Of a stretch of 64,000 bases of DNA, positions 40,779-52,079 are shown piece by piece. This DNA is from Rosellinia necatrix (lineage: Eukaryota; Ascomycota; Sordariomycetes; Xylariales; Xylariaceae). The stretch covers positions 4,154,001 to 4,218,000 of the forward strand of contig JAGYVD010000006.1 in assembly GCA_021209875.1 (NCBI GenBank), in the 5' to 3' direction. The translations under genes were made by a program, and so were the position numbers. A model generated the notes under the pieces. That model did not search any database. It had not been told where the DNA came from and was given only the letters and a program-made list of their open reading frames with translations. How positions within the stretch are numbered: the first letter of the stretch is position 1; each line of letters begins with the position of its first letter.

Positions 40779-41878
40779 GGTGATTGCAGTGAAGGTGCGG
40801 AGGTGCAGAGGTGCAGAGATGCAGAGATACGAGAAATACGGCTATGACTCAAACTGAAGGCGTGTTGAATGTTCCCAGTCGTGCTCTTTGGAAAGATTCA
40901 ATGGTACTGGGCGACTCCATCGTCACTTAATATAGGACGCTTGCCACTCGTGGGTATGTGATATGGGCCAATGAATTGGACTATCTCCGGACTTCAGTGA
41001 TCGGCAACAATGGTCCATTACATGCAAGTAATGTTCCGACAGCGGTTTGCTGCATCCGAAATCCGAAAACTGTTCTAACTAGCATTCATAACCTCCCAAG
41101 AAACTCCGCAGTATACGAAAAGGACGTTATGATGATCCTCGGTCGTGGCTTGGCGGCTTCAGTAATAACCCTATCTCTAGCTATGTTCGACGATCTTGGG
41201 TTGCATTACCGGACGCGCATCCGGGTATCAACGCCGCACAGAGTGCGTAGAACTTGGACATTTGAAGCCTGTTACAATCATCAACCTTCCAAAGGCTCTA
41301 CGGTGAAGACTCCACATAAGCTGACGGTGTTGCAGATGCCGACTGACTTACGAAAGACCGAATATAAGTAAGCAGCATTTCCAGAGGACAATTAAGCGTT
41401 GGGCCTAGTCGTCAGCGATGGCTGACAGACCTAAGAGATAAGCTTGGTTCCATTCGCCTATGATTGAGATACCCTCTGTTGTCAGCTCTCTTGGCACCTT
41501 GCAAGCGCCCTGATCGGCATGATGCATCAATTACTCTTCTGCTCGTGAATCCAACCCTCGGAAAATAAAGACATATGTCTCTTTCCACGGCTTATGAGCG
41601 TACCATCGTATAAGACCGGGATGCGCTGCCCCGGAGACACTTGGTAATTCAACTCCGGGGTTGCAAATCAGACCCGAGCGTGGAATATTGAAAGAGACGT
41701 GTCAAATGGAATTCACCTTGGGTAATGATTATTCAGGATGCCAGCTCGATTCGTCAGCCACAAATGACATGCACAAGTTGAGCCATCAATTGCAGCACCA
41801 GCCAGAGTCCACAGTCAGTCCTCTCGGCCACATTCCAGCCTTAACTTAAGAGTGTTAGATTGACAGAAGGATTGCCAG
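40779..41878. promoter_or_regulatory. Divergent promoter region cupin-1 / regulator
   Basis: A 1.1-kb gap between divergent starts. CCGGACTT lies at 40987-40994, about 209 bp before the cupin-1 start. A CGG-N8-CCG inverted motif is at 41210-41223, and a paired CCAAT/ATTGG element at about 40968-40980. A 137-codon open frame at 40958-41371 has no recognisable features. Confidence 0.45.
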
Positions 41879-44143
41879 ATGTTCTTCGGCTTTGACACTG
41901 AGTACCAAGCCAGTCAACCAGTCACCATAGCCCCGAGCGACATGACTAAGTCCGGTCAACGATCACGTCAATTACCCGGATCCGCGGTTAGTACATTGTA
42001 TTTTCTTTTTTAACCCACGAGTAAGACTCGGAGATAAGTAAGACCCGAAACGAACAGACCATTTTTTTGCTGAAACGGTTGAAATAGTGCGAAGGTATAG
42101 TCACACAAGTCATTCTAGCCTGGCAAATGACGTAGCTAAGCTTCTCTCCAGAGTGTCGAAGAAAGCGTGTGCGTTGTGACAGGGGAACACCAAGATGTCT
42201 CGCCTGTGTCCAATCTGGGGCTAAGTGTTTTGTGAGAAGCAATGTTCCGTCGCGGGGGCCTAAGAAAGGATACATTCGTGATCTGCAAAAGCAAATAGGT
42301 AAGTACACGCAGGCTGTGTGGAACAGTACAAGATCAAACATCATCCTGTTCAGTCATGATAACATGGAAGAAGAGGATCTACAGGGTCGCCTCGGGGGGC
42401 CGCAACAGGAAGATGAGATCGTGCCGAACCACTCTGAGCCACCTACGCACCAGCATCATCCCCCCACCTTGCGCACGAGGAGCGAGGATAAGGACAGCGA
42501 GGAAGGCAATGAAGTTCAGCAGCAGGCGACACCTGTTTCTCTCATTTCGACGGACATAAGACCTGATTTTGGCCACGATCAATGCTGGTCAGCCTCAACT
42601 CTTGGCTCTTTAAAGGGGCTTGAGCAGGCCAGCCAGAGCTTGATGTTTCCACCATTCAACGCTCAGCAGGTGCTTGAACCCGCCCCAGTAAGCCATGGGC
42701 TAGAAGTGCAACTCACCCCGATTATCTGCAATGACCTGTGAGTAATTTTCAGAACCCCTCATTATGAACACGAGACCGCATCCTACAGCTCCTAAGCGAG
42801 CGCGTCGAGTTATATAGTAACCTTTCGAAGCGATCAACTCTTTTTTGATCGAGTGCATGCATTTGCGCCCATGGTACCGAAGTCACGATATCTTTTGTCG
42901 TTCAAGCGACCGGAGAAGTCCCGGCAGAAAAAATGTCTACAGTATGCCATGTGGACTTTGGCTGCGTCTGTGTCAAGCCAGTTTCAGCTGATCCGCATGG
43001 ACCTCTACGCAGAAGCACGACAATTACTAAACGCTCTTGATGTGGAGAATCAAGGGCATCCATGCCCCGAACAGGTGCAGGCATGGATCTTGTTGTCTAT
43101 TTATGAGTTAACAAGCAACATGTGCAGTTATCAGCGCGGGATGGTCTCCGCCGGAAGAGCCTTCCGTCTGATCCAACTGATGAGGCTAAACGAGATGGAT
43201 GGGCCAAATTATGCCGCCGTGCGTGCTTGTTGGTCCGGGCAGGGCAAGGGGCAGTGTGATTGGATCGACCATGAATCTGTGCGACGAACTTTCTGGGTGG
43301 CGTACACTATCGATCGCTTCACAAGTGCCATCGATGGCTTACCCCTTACCTTTAGCGAAAGTCAAGTATGACGAATCGGGTTTAACTAATCCCATGGGTT
43401 ATGCTGACTCTCTTTGCTAGATATTCACTCGCCTCCCAGCGCCAGATTCAAATTTCAACAGTGGGCGGACCACAACCACGTGCTTTTTGCCCGAGCTCAT
43501 GGACGGGTCCGATCCCGAGCGGGTTAATAGGGGGAGAGATTCGTCGCCCTTTATTCAGTCCATAGTCGTAGCAACCATCTGCGGACGAATACTGGAACAT
43601 AAGCAGCTACCACGTGAACGCCGTCAAGATTCAAAGCAGAGTACAACTGAGAATGAATTTTTTCGAGAGCATCAAGCCCTCAAGGAACTTCTAACAGGAC
43701 ACATCAAGATACTATCCGTGAGCTTCACGTCCATGTTGGAGCATCCAGATCCGATGTTAATCTTTGAGGCCCTCACCACCCAGATGGCCGTCCTCATGCT
43801 AGGCGAGACCATCGAGTCCAGGCGTACAGGAACCGATACACAGTCCATGCAGGTGGTCGAGTCTCTCATTATGGAACACCAGCAGTGGTCTCTCGAAGCG
43901 GTGCATAAAATGGGCATGCTAGCTGCTACGATCGGGCAGATCAATTGTTTTCAGGCACATCCTTTCACCCCTATTCCGTTCCTGGTGAGTTCGCGGTTCT
44001 GCCTGCGGCACTTGGGATTGAACGACGCATATAGGAATCTTGTTCTCGGGATCACTACAGCGCTGGAGGGGCTTTCAAGCGTCAATGGGCTGGCCCAGAG
44101 TTGCTTGCGACAGATTAACTTTGAACACTCATCATCATGTTAA
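41879..44143 (+). CDS. Zn2Cys6 transcription factor (probable cluster regulator)
   Basis: A fungal binuclear zinc cluster activator of 628 aa. Six exons: 41879-41986, the 7-nt microexon 42088-42094, 42152-42298, 42371-42737, 42831-43365 and 43421-44143. The microexon encodes the first zinc ligand (Cys37) and one Glu; with it the cluster is perfect: C37-x2-C40-x6-C47-x6-C54-x2-C57-x6-C64. It follows RQLPGSA and precedes the linker PKKGYIRDLQKQI and a short coiled coil. The acceptor at 42370 is chosen to keep frame; 42373 would also work. The fungal transcription-factor homology domain begins at about FFDRVHAFAPMV and runs to the end, with the typical IFTRLPAPD segment after the last intron. 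Its place inside the cluster suggests it controls the cluster genes, perhaps through CGG-containing sites. Confidence 0.88.
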
Positions 44144-45754
44144 GCCATGGCGAATATAATTAATTAAAGGTATTAATTCAAAAACAGATGGAGTTACCGG
44201 TTTTGATATTATTACCGAATAGATGCATTTATACTTATAGAGAGAAAAGAGTATGTTGCATACATACACACCAAATTCAACGTTGAAGCAATATGTATTT
44301 GGACTAGGTAACTAGTCTCGAGATGGGTCTCGTGTTTGGGCGGGGTTTCGGCATTTAGCCTTACCCGCTCAGCCCACCTAATAGCCTACCCAAGGGTAGC
44401 CCCTGCAGGAGCCGATCAACCTGGCATAAAATCTTGGCATAGCATACTATCATAGAGTGCCTGCAGATGCCTCGGTCTGTCTGAATCACATGCTCTTAAT
44501 AGGGTCGCAACGACCCCCTTGAGAATATTGACGTAATCCGTGCAGACTTACAGAGATACTACCCCTGCTAAAAATAAAGTACAATATTGGTAATATTCTC
44601 TTGGTGTGGTGACTTTGTTTCATAGCGCATTATCAGCTAAAAAAGTTCTTCAAACAATCCCTTGATTTGATGTAGTTAGTTATATGTCGATCTTGTTTTA
44701 GCGGGCCTCGGCAAAATTATTTTAAACTGATCTGGCATATTGGTTATAGGCCATTGATCTTGTCTGCTCACAGTGCGCGATTATAACGCCGAACGTCATC
44801 ATTGGAGCCACAAGGCACTGCTTGGTACTAAGGACCTATTTGGGGTGATTGATCGCGATCAATGACCGGACTTTTTGAATCTTGTCTTACCTAGGGCTTC
44901 GTCACCCGGTGTTATGCCACCCAAGGCTACGGACTCGAGTCATGCGCAGGTATAATAGAGGAGCGGGGAAAGGGGGGTTAGTCCAATAGGTGTGGTCTGG
45001 CGTGGCTATAGCGGAGAACTGTCAGGTCTCGGATAGGACCCATGATGCGAATCCAGATCGACCATACACTACACATGTAGCGTAGGCGGTGGGGAGTTAG
45101 CGGCGGGAAGTTGGCGGCGGGGAGTGGCGGCAGGCAATTATGGAGCACATATCGGCCAATTTAGGATTTGGGATTGAGGATTTGGCGTGCTGCATGCACT
45201 GTGCTGTTATGTACTGTACATTACATATCATGCAGGTGAGCTTTCACAGGGGTTTTTTGGCAACTCTTCGCATGGCCTTATGTAAGCCAGAAAACGGGAA
45301 AACGCCCGGGGTGGGGGGAAGGGAGGAGAGGGGAGCAGTTTGTTTACATCAGCATGGTGCCACGGCACATACTTGAGGCATCCTCGACGGTTTACTTACA
45401 AACAAATACCATTCTTTTTGATTCGGCCGACCCTCGCAGCTGATAGAATGACCCTTCTTCCCACCTAGCATTGGTAGTTGGGTCCTCCCCGGCATCTGTC
45501 CTGTCTCAACATACGGAGGTAGGTAGCTTACAAATGCCCATTGAGGCTCGGCCGGCTGAGCTTCAGCTTGGTTGAGTCTTGGCATCCCTTTGGCTGCTCC
45601 CAGCTGCTACAAAGAGACAAACCTCCACAAGGAACAAAGGGAACAAAGAGCACAATTCTACATTCTTGTTTAACGATACCTACCTACCCAATCTAGAAGA
45701 CCTGGCATTAATCCTCCTTCCACCAATTCAGCACGACGATTCGACCCAATCACC
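44144..45754. other. Gene-free stretch upstream of SDR-2
   Basis: A 1.6-kb gap between two plus-strand genes. It holds CCGGACTT at 44866-44873 and G-rich tracts near 45.1 and 45.3 kb. No gene is supported. Confidence 0.5.
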
Positions 45755-46719
45755 ATGGCTTCATTCCTCGTTACCGGCGCTTCCCGCGGCCTGGGACTTG
45801 CATTCGTCCGCGAACTCATTTCTCGACCAGCCTCCGATGTCGGCGTAGTCTTCGCGGGCGCACGAGGCGATGCTCCTGCCCTCGATGAGATCGTAGACAA
45901 GTCTTCCGGGCGCCTCGTCGTGGTCAAACTTGATGTGACTGACCAGGTATCCATCAAAAAGGCCGCGGCCGAGGTCGAGACCAAGCTGGGAGGCAAAGGA
46001 CTAGATGTCCTAATCAACAATGCCGGTATCGCCAAATATGTCACCGACGGCATTAAATCTATGTGAGTTTCCCAGGTTTCGACTCGCTCAGCATAGCTGG
46101 TCTAAACAATCACATTGCCGCAGGGATAACCTCGAAGAAAGCTTCACCACGAACGTCATGGGAGTTCACTGGGTAACTCGAGAATTTCTTCCACTCCTCC
46201 AGAAAGGGACCCTGAAGAAGGTTGCCAATATGTAACTGCCCCGGAGCTCCCCTCAACCCTTGGTCATTCTCGTCTAACAAGAAGACTTCTCAAGCTCAAC
46301 CCCAATGGGTTGCACGTCGATCGCCAAGATTACCGCCTTCCTGCCAGTTCCAGCCTACAAAGTCTCGAAGGCGGCCCTGAATGCGCTGACTGCGCATTAT
46401 GCCGTCGAGTACGAAAAGGAGGGGTTTTCGTTCATCGCGTTATGCCCCGGCGTACGTTCTCTGCTCCCTCCCTCATGAACTACCGCTTCTCAATCGACTG
46501 ACTGACTGACTTTGTGTGTTCGGCTAGTGGATAAAGACCGATTTCGGCGGCGACGACGCCCATCTGACCCCAGAAGAGGGTGCCAAGGGCTCTCTGGATA
46601 TCATCCTGGCCGAAGGCCAGAAGTACAATGGGAAGTTTCAAAAGACCTTCGTGAAGGGATGGGAGCACAACAGGGAACATGGACCAGAAGCTTATGATGG
46701 CACTGAACTTCCATGGTAA
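45755..46719 (+). CDS. Short-chain dehydrogenase SDR-2 (C-factor-like)
   Basis: A classical SDR of 254 aa, of the C-factor/sniffer-like group. Exons: 45755-46062, 46124-46231, 46295-46451 and 46528-46719, phase-consistent. The NAD(P)-binding VTGASRGLG is at the extreme N-terminus, followed by LDVTD, LINNAG and the catalytic YKVSK in exon 3. The C-terminal PGWIKTDFGG and AYDGTELPW segments match the group. Exon 3 begins at an AAG acceptor (46294); this choice is needed to give NIST before the active-site loop. The third intron contains a short ACTG repeat. A cytosolic reductase or dehydrogenase acting on a cluster intermediate is likely, but the substrate is not known. Confidence 0.9.
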
Positions 46720-47258
46720 AGCAACTAGATAGTCGTGTAAAACATGATGACATCATTTATTTGATGATGGGAATTGGGTGTATAGTAATTTGGTTGATAC
46801 CGGATATGGGGGTTGCTGGTGCTCGGCACTAATATAGTATCAAAACTTGGCTGACCCATGTCTCCATAGGGTTTCATGTGGTAGCTAATGGGATTCTACG
46901 TTCTCACCCGTAAGACTGGAAAAAGCATATGTTGACTTTCGTTTTCTTTGTCCTTGATATGATCCCGGTAGTATTTTCAATCGTTTTTATCCAAAGTATT
47001 GATTTTAGAGAACTACTGGACTTAAAGTATCACATAACCTGGTGATCTTCGCCTAATTGAAGTTGTCCTTGCGAAGTAATTCTATTTACCACCCTGTGCC
47101 TCGAAATGGGCGGGGTATATGTCTTTAGTTTATAGTAGGTACATGTACGCCAAAAAAAAAAAAAAACATAAAAATAAAAAATACAGCAGTTATACAGTCC
47201 GAAAACCCATGTCTATCCAAACCATCCGCTTGCCTCTTAAGTCAGATCTATTATCCGC
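46720..47258. terminator. Convergent 3' flanks
   Basis: A 539-bp gap between the SDR-2 and FAD-oxidase stops, including an A-rich run near 47152-47180. No gene is seen. Confidence 0.5.
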
Positions 47259-48785
47259 CTATGCATACCGGGTCGGCAATGCATTGTTGTACGCAAACAC
47301 GTTCTTAGGATCCCACTTCTTCTTCAGGGCTGCGAGGCGCGGGAGCTTCCGGGCGCCGTACCTGCTCTCGAGCGACTCGTCGCCGTGGGCGTAGTTGATA
47401 TATATGCTGCCGCCCTCGGCATCGTAGCCACCCGTGGCATCCCAGTCGGCACGCAGCTCGCGCGAGAGCTTGTCTCCGGCGTCCAGCAGCGTGCTGTTGG
47501 TCTCGTCATCCACCATGACGGTGACGACCATGAAGGCCTCGGCGTCGCGCCAGGGGTAGGCGGTCGCGTCGTCCCGCACCGCGACCACGGCGTCGTTGGG
47601 GAACACCTCGAGGTTGGTGGCGGTGCCGCGGCCGTTGGGGTAGTCGGCGTACCACTTCTGGAGCCGTGTGAAGGTCCGCTGCATCGACGCGCCCGAGACC
47701 GTCTTCAGGTTCGACGAGTACGTGTTGCGGTACTGGTTGCGAACGCAGTCGCCGTTGGCCCCGAACCCGCTCGCCGCCGTGTCCAGCAGCTTGTTCCACG
47801 GGATGTACTCGTAGTTGTCGACGGCGACCGGGCCGAAGCGCAGGAACTGGTTCATGAACTCGCGGCCCTCGCGCTCGGGCCCGATCCATACCCAGTTGGC
47901 GACCAGCTCCGCCTGGCCCTCGGTCGCGTTCCAGAACGTCAGGTGCACGCCGCCGACGTTAGCCGGGAACTTGGTCTTCTCCAGGTACGCGAAGTAGGCC
48001 GCGGTGGCGTTGGCTTGGTAACGCAGGTCGGCCGTCAGCACGTAGCCGTTGTTGTGGTCGACGGCGCGCTCGGCGCGGTACGTGGCCGACGTGACGATGC
48101 CCAGGTTGGCCCCAGCGCCGCGCAGGCCCCAGAACAGGTCCGCGTTCTCCTTCTCCGAGACCGTGATGAGGTCGCCCTTGGCCGTCACCACCCGCGCCGA
48201 GATCAGGTGGTCGATCACCAGGCCCATGGTACCCTGCCAGCGCCCGACGCCGGCGCCCACCGTCAGGCCCACGTAGCCCGGGCACGCGCACGAGCCGTGC
48301 GGGACCATCAGCCCCTTGGCGAAAAGCTCGTCTTGGAACATCCCGATGTTGGCGGCGGCACCAACGGTGACAGTGCTGGCGTTGACGTCGGCACTGAACG
48401 AGTTGAGCCGCGACAGGTCGATGCTCAGGCCGTTCTGAAGCTTCCCCAGCGTCGTCGTGTATCCGTGGCGTCCACCTGTCGCGAGGAAGGGGATTTTAAA
48501 TCGGTTGGCGAGCTTCACGGCCGCGGCTACGTCTTTCTCGTTCGACGGGGTAATGGCCGCCACGTATGTCGGGGCATCCGTGGTGGACCATCGCTCCGTG
48601 GCATTTTGAAACTCTGATGTGTTCCCAAACGAAAGGGCCGTTCCACAGGACCAACTACCCTTGGTGCTCGAAACTATGGATTGGATGTCAAGGGTGGCTT
48701 CCCGAGACTCTAGGTAAGGGGCTGCAAAGGTTAAGGCTGGGAACCCTAGCAGTCCAAGCCACGCCAGATGATTGAAAGATCTCAT
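47259..48785 (-). CDS. Secreted FAD-linked oxidoreductase (BBE-like)
   Basis: An intron-free 508-aa flavoprotein of the berberine-bridge-enzyme-like family (FAD_binding_4 plus C-terminal BBE domain). It starts with a signal peptide (MRSFNHLAWLGLLGFPALTFA), so it likely acts in the secretory pathway, in vesicles or outside the cell. FAD attachment residues are visible: His107 in TGGRHG and a Cys in CACPGYVG (166/168), consistent with bicovalent flavin. The C-terminal KKKWDPKNVFAYNNALP motif is canonical. Several N-glycosylation sequons occur. In salicylaldehyde-type clusters such an enzyme oxidises the benzylic alcohol or hydroquinone; that role here is inference. The third codon positions are extremely GC-rich through most of the gene. 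Confidence 0.93.
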   Translation of the reverse strand: MRSFNHLAWLGLLGFPALTFAAPYLESREATLDIQSIVSSTKGSWSCGTALSFGNTSEFQNATERWSTTDAPTYVAAITPSNEKDVAAAVKLANRFKIPFLATGGRHGYTTTLGKLQNGLSIDLSRLNSFSADVNASTVTVGAAANIGMFQDELFAKGLMVPHGSCACPGYVGLTVGAGVGRWQGTMGLVIDHLISARVVTAKGDLITVSEKENADLFWGLRGAGANLGIVTSATYRAERAVDHNNGYVLTADLRYQANATAAYFAYLEKTKFPANVGGVHLTFWNATEGQAELVANWVWIGPEREGREFMNQFLRFGPVAVDNYEYIPWNKLLDTAASGFGANGDCVRNQYRNTYSSNLKTVSGASMQRTFTRLQKWYADYPNGRGTATNLEVFPNDAVVAVRDDATAYPWRDAEAFMVVTVMVDDETNSTLLDAGDKLSRELRADWDATGGYDAEGGSIYINYAHGDESLESRYGARKLPRLAALKKKWDPKNVFAYNNALPTRYA

Positions 48786-49988
48786 TGCGGGCTGAAATGT
48801 TGTAGAGTAACAAATTAATCTTCTTAGATATCAAGTATAATTGTTTGAACAATCTTCGGAATTTGAATGCGGAGAAAACCTTTCTTTCTCTGCTGCTATC
48901 ATGGTCTGTCGATGGCCTTTATAAGGCCAGTATCGCACTGATTCGTACATATCCGGCTCGTCTTCGTCCTGGAAGGGCCACATGATGGAGCCGAACTACC
49001 AGAAATAGTATATCAGGTCGGTCAAGCCAACAATGCCCTCATGCGACAGCTGAGTCGAGTGTGACAAGACCTAAATTTTTGATTTATCACCTGAACCGAG
49101 GCAGGAAAGCCAATCATACTTTACAACTGTGAAAAGAGGCTTCCTCTCGCTGCACCGTCTCCTCGTACGTGTATGGGGGCTAGGCCGAGTGGCTATTTGT
49201 CATGGGGGTATATTCTGCGCCTCGTGGAGAGATGCGCTGAGTACTTCTTCTGCCTCATCCTTATCAACCGAAACGATCATTCGATGTATTGCGTTGGACG
49301 CCGGCGAGGCGTCGGTAGGCGAGCCCGGGAGGAATGGGAGGAAGGGAGGAATAAAGGTGTGAAGGTTAGAGTAATGAGGGTTATTTTAAGAATTGGTGGC
49401 TGTATCTCTGATTAAAATTACGTCAGCTCTACGCGAATAGGTAGATCCCCTGCCAGCCATGTGGAAGCCCGGCAGGTTTTGGGCCCAGCTCTACGGTTTT
49501 GTTCCTTGCCCCGGTGCTTGATAAATGGCCCTCGAAGCTTGTGAGTGGGTGATGTGTTGCCTGTTCGAGAGGCTGAACTCACTTCAGCTGCTCTTGGGTT
49601 ACACGAAAGGACCTGGTGACAGAAGAGAGCCCGCTCAGGGGTAGTGGTCTCACCGACTCTGACTCGAGTTACGATCCACTGATTCATCACGTACATAGCG
49701 GCATTTCCGACAGGCGATCACGTATAGTTCGATACGATGAATGTTACGGATGTTGCCGATATCATAAATTGGTGAGGGGTTTGGATAAGAACTCTGTGCC
49801 CCGTACAATATGGGGCTTATTACTACATTCCCATTCTTACTAGCTAGACAAGGATGTATAGGGAGACAACGAGCCTAAAATAGCTCAGTGTAAGACATGG
49901 TAGGTGGACGGTTACAAAGCATAGATCGGTAGTCTATTGTTGAATTGAACAATTTTTACGTAGGTACTGAACTGCTAATCGGACAAAT
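48786..49988. other. Gene-free stretch
   Basis: A 1.2-kb gap holding the FAD-oxidase promoter (left) and the cupin-2 3' flank (right). No gene is supported and I saw no CCGGACT motif. Confidence 0.5.
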
Positions 49989-50667
49989 CTACTTTCCAGG
50001 ATGGCCAGGGAGACCTATATAGTCATCCTGTAGCGGACCAAGGAAGCCATCAACTTTCTTCCCGGCCACATGAAGGTCCTTGACGTCTTGCAAAACGAAG
50101 AGGATACGTGCTGGTAGGAGCCCATTGCCGGTCACATTGATCCACTTGTGAGCGGTAGAACGCTGGATAGCGATGTCACCTCGCTGCATGATGCGCTTCT
50201 CGCCCGAGTCCAAAATCATCTCAAAGATCCCCTCGATCACGATCGCGTAATCGATACTGTTCACACGATGCATTGGCGATTCGGAATTCGGCGCAAAGTC
50301 AATCAAACGGCACACTGTGCCATTCTTGACCGTCAAGCCGGGCTGTGCGAAGGGACTCATCAGTATTCCTGAGTTTTCGCATAGGATGGATGGGTGAATG
50401 GCTTGAGCATACCTCGTTCTCGGCGGCGAATTTGATGTCTTTGTTGTCGTTCAGGTCCACGGGATGCTCGCTGGTTGAATATAGGATATTGGCGAGAGCC
50501 CCCTTTTCGACAAGTTCGCGATGATGAGCACCGGTGTCGGTTGACAAGAACACGGATCTGCCTTGTTCATCGTGGCCGGTGATGTGGCGGACGGTGCGAG
50601 GAAGACCCTGTACCGGGAAAGGGGTCTGGATGTAACCAGCGCCGGGATTCGGTCGGTCCTCAGCCAT
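49989..50667 (-). CDS. Cupin-domain protein 2 (cluster)
   Basis: A 202-aa small cupin, paralogous to cupin-1. Two exons: 50413-50667 and 49989-50342, with a phase-0 intron at the same alignment point as the last intron of cupin-1. Sequence: an N-terminal arm (TVRHITGHDEQGRSVFLS), then the barrel with a single His in ESPMHRVNS and the second motif RGDIAIQRSTAHKWIN. The metal site is therefore reduced to about two His, so a non-oxygenase (isomerase, cyclase or dehydratase-like) role is as likely as metal-dependent oxidation. There is no signal peptide. It lacks the extra first intron of cupin-1, whose donor is weak. CCGGACTT lies about 211 bp upstream of its start. Confidence 0.9.
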
Positions 50668-51007
50668 TTCTTCTATTCGTTGCGCAAATAACTCGGTGGT
50701 GGAAGTTTGGTTTGCACGCTTGGAATTGTGAGCACAAATTTTTCTACCTGTGTTTTATTTTGGCTAATGTTATATAAGTTATAAGTGAATGCAAAGCTAA
50801 AAGATTACGATCAACGGCATTTACCATATGCGTCCTCGCAAAGCCAACACCCATCGCGCTTACAAGCACTAAATGCACCGGACTTGGATCATGATGTCGG
50901 AGTTTCTGAGGGCTGATAAGCAGGACTAATAACTTAGGCTGTGATGGTTTCTCCATATCTGGTTGAACCACTCCGGCAATCAATTGCGTAATGCGACCCT
51001 AAGGCAA
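50668..51007. promoter_or_regulatory. Cupin-2 promoter with CCGGACTT motif
   Basis: A 340-bp gap between cupin-2 and SDR-3, both on the minus strand. CCGGACTT is at 50878-50885. A TTATATAA element near 50770 could act as a TATA box for cupin-2. Confidence 0.5.
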
Positions 51008-52079
51008 TTATATTCCCATCAATAAACCTCCGTCGACTACAACCGCGGACCCCGTCATGAAGCTTCCTCGGGGGCTTAGCGTGAAAATGACAACATCGGC
51101 GATCTCATCTGGTATTGCCATTCGACCGATAGGGAGCTTATCCCTGATGATATCCGCGAGGCCATCCATGCCATCCACGGCCCGCTGCACCATAGGCGTC
51201 TCGGTCCATGAAGGACATATGCAGTTGACGCGGATCCCGTAAGCTGCATTATCGAGGGCTTTGTGTTGAATGGAACTCACGTCAGCAATGAACTACCAAT
51301 ATGGCTTGGCGTAGGCGCACGTATTCCGCCGCCTGCAGCTCCGAGACCTAGACAAAACTCACCGCTATTTTTGGTCAAGCCAAGAGATGCATGCTTCGAC
51401 GTCGTGTATGGCAGGACACCCCACGCCGCAGCCATTGAGGATGCGGAGCACAAATTAACGATTGAGCCCCGTGTGGAGCCCCGGCCGGGTGACGCTGCCG
51501 AGACGGGTCGGAGTTTCTGCTTCCGCATCACTACAGACGCCTCCCTAGTAACCAGAAAGGTACCCGTAGTATTGATGTCCATGAAACGCTGGAATTCGGT
51601 GAGCTGCAGCGATGCGATGTCGGCGGGACGTTCCATTCCGATCTAGACGACCGGAATAACTTAGCGACTAATTATTGCTACGGCTCAGCGTGAAGATGAA
51701 AGGCAAACACTCACCCCTGCAGAGTTGACGCAGTAGTCGATGCGATCAAACATGTCAACTGTCTGTTGGAATGCCTCACGGACCGAGTCTTCTGACGTGA
51801 CATCGATTCGTACGGCCCCTGCGCGAAAGCTGTTGTTGGTTGCCAAGGTTTCGCACTCGGCCACAACGTTGGTTGCTGCCTCGAAGGCGATGTCGCCGAT
51901 CATGACGCCCGCGGCTCCCTCTTTCGCGAGGAGGAGGGCACATGCACGGCCGATCCCACTCCCTGTAGGCATATGGCTATCAGACTCCGCAAGTGCTCCT
52001 ATGTTTGGGTGCAGCCGAGGCTGATGACAAGGAAAAACTCACCTCCACCTACAACTAAAGCGTATCCAGAGATATCCAT
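51008..52079 (-). CDS. Short-chain dehydrogenase SDR-3 (cluster)
   Basis: A classical SDR of 271 aa. Exons: 52043-52079, 51715-51962, 51363-51642 and 51008-51258; phases agree. The cofactor motif GGGSGIG spans the first intron (VVGGGSGIGRA). It is followed by DVTSEDSV, CVNSAG, and the catalytic YTTSK; the C-terminal CPSWTETPMVQ and SAVVVDGGLLMGI match the family. A short Ser/Gly/Arg insertion (PVSAASPGRGSTRGS) lies before the active-site Ser strand. It is divergent from the PKS across a shared 1.1-kb promoter, the arrangement expected for an enzyme acting directly on the PKS product. Confidence 0.9.

Noticed and set aside
47385..48617. 410-codon open frame on the plus strand opposite the FAD oxidase
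   Set aside because: Composition is Arg/Val/Gly-rich as expected for a shadow of GC3-rich coding sequence; the minus-strand frame has a signal peptide and all flavoprotein motifs.
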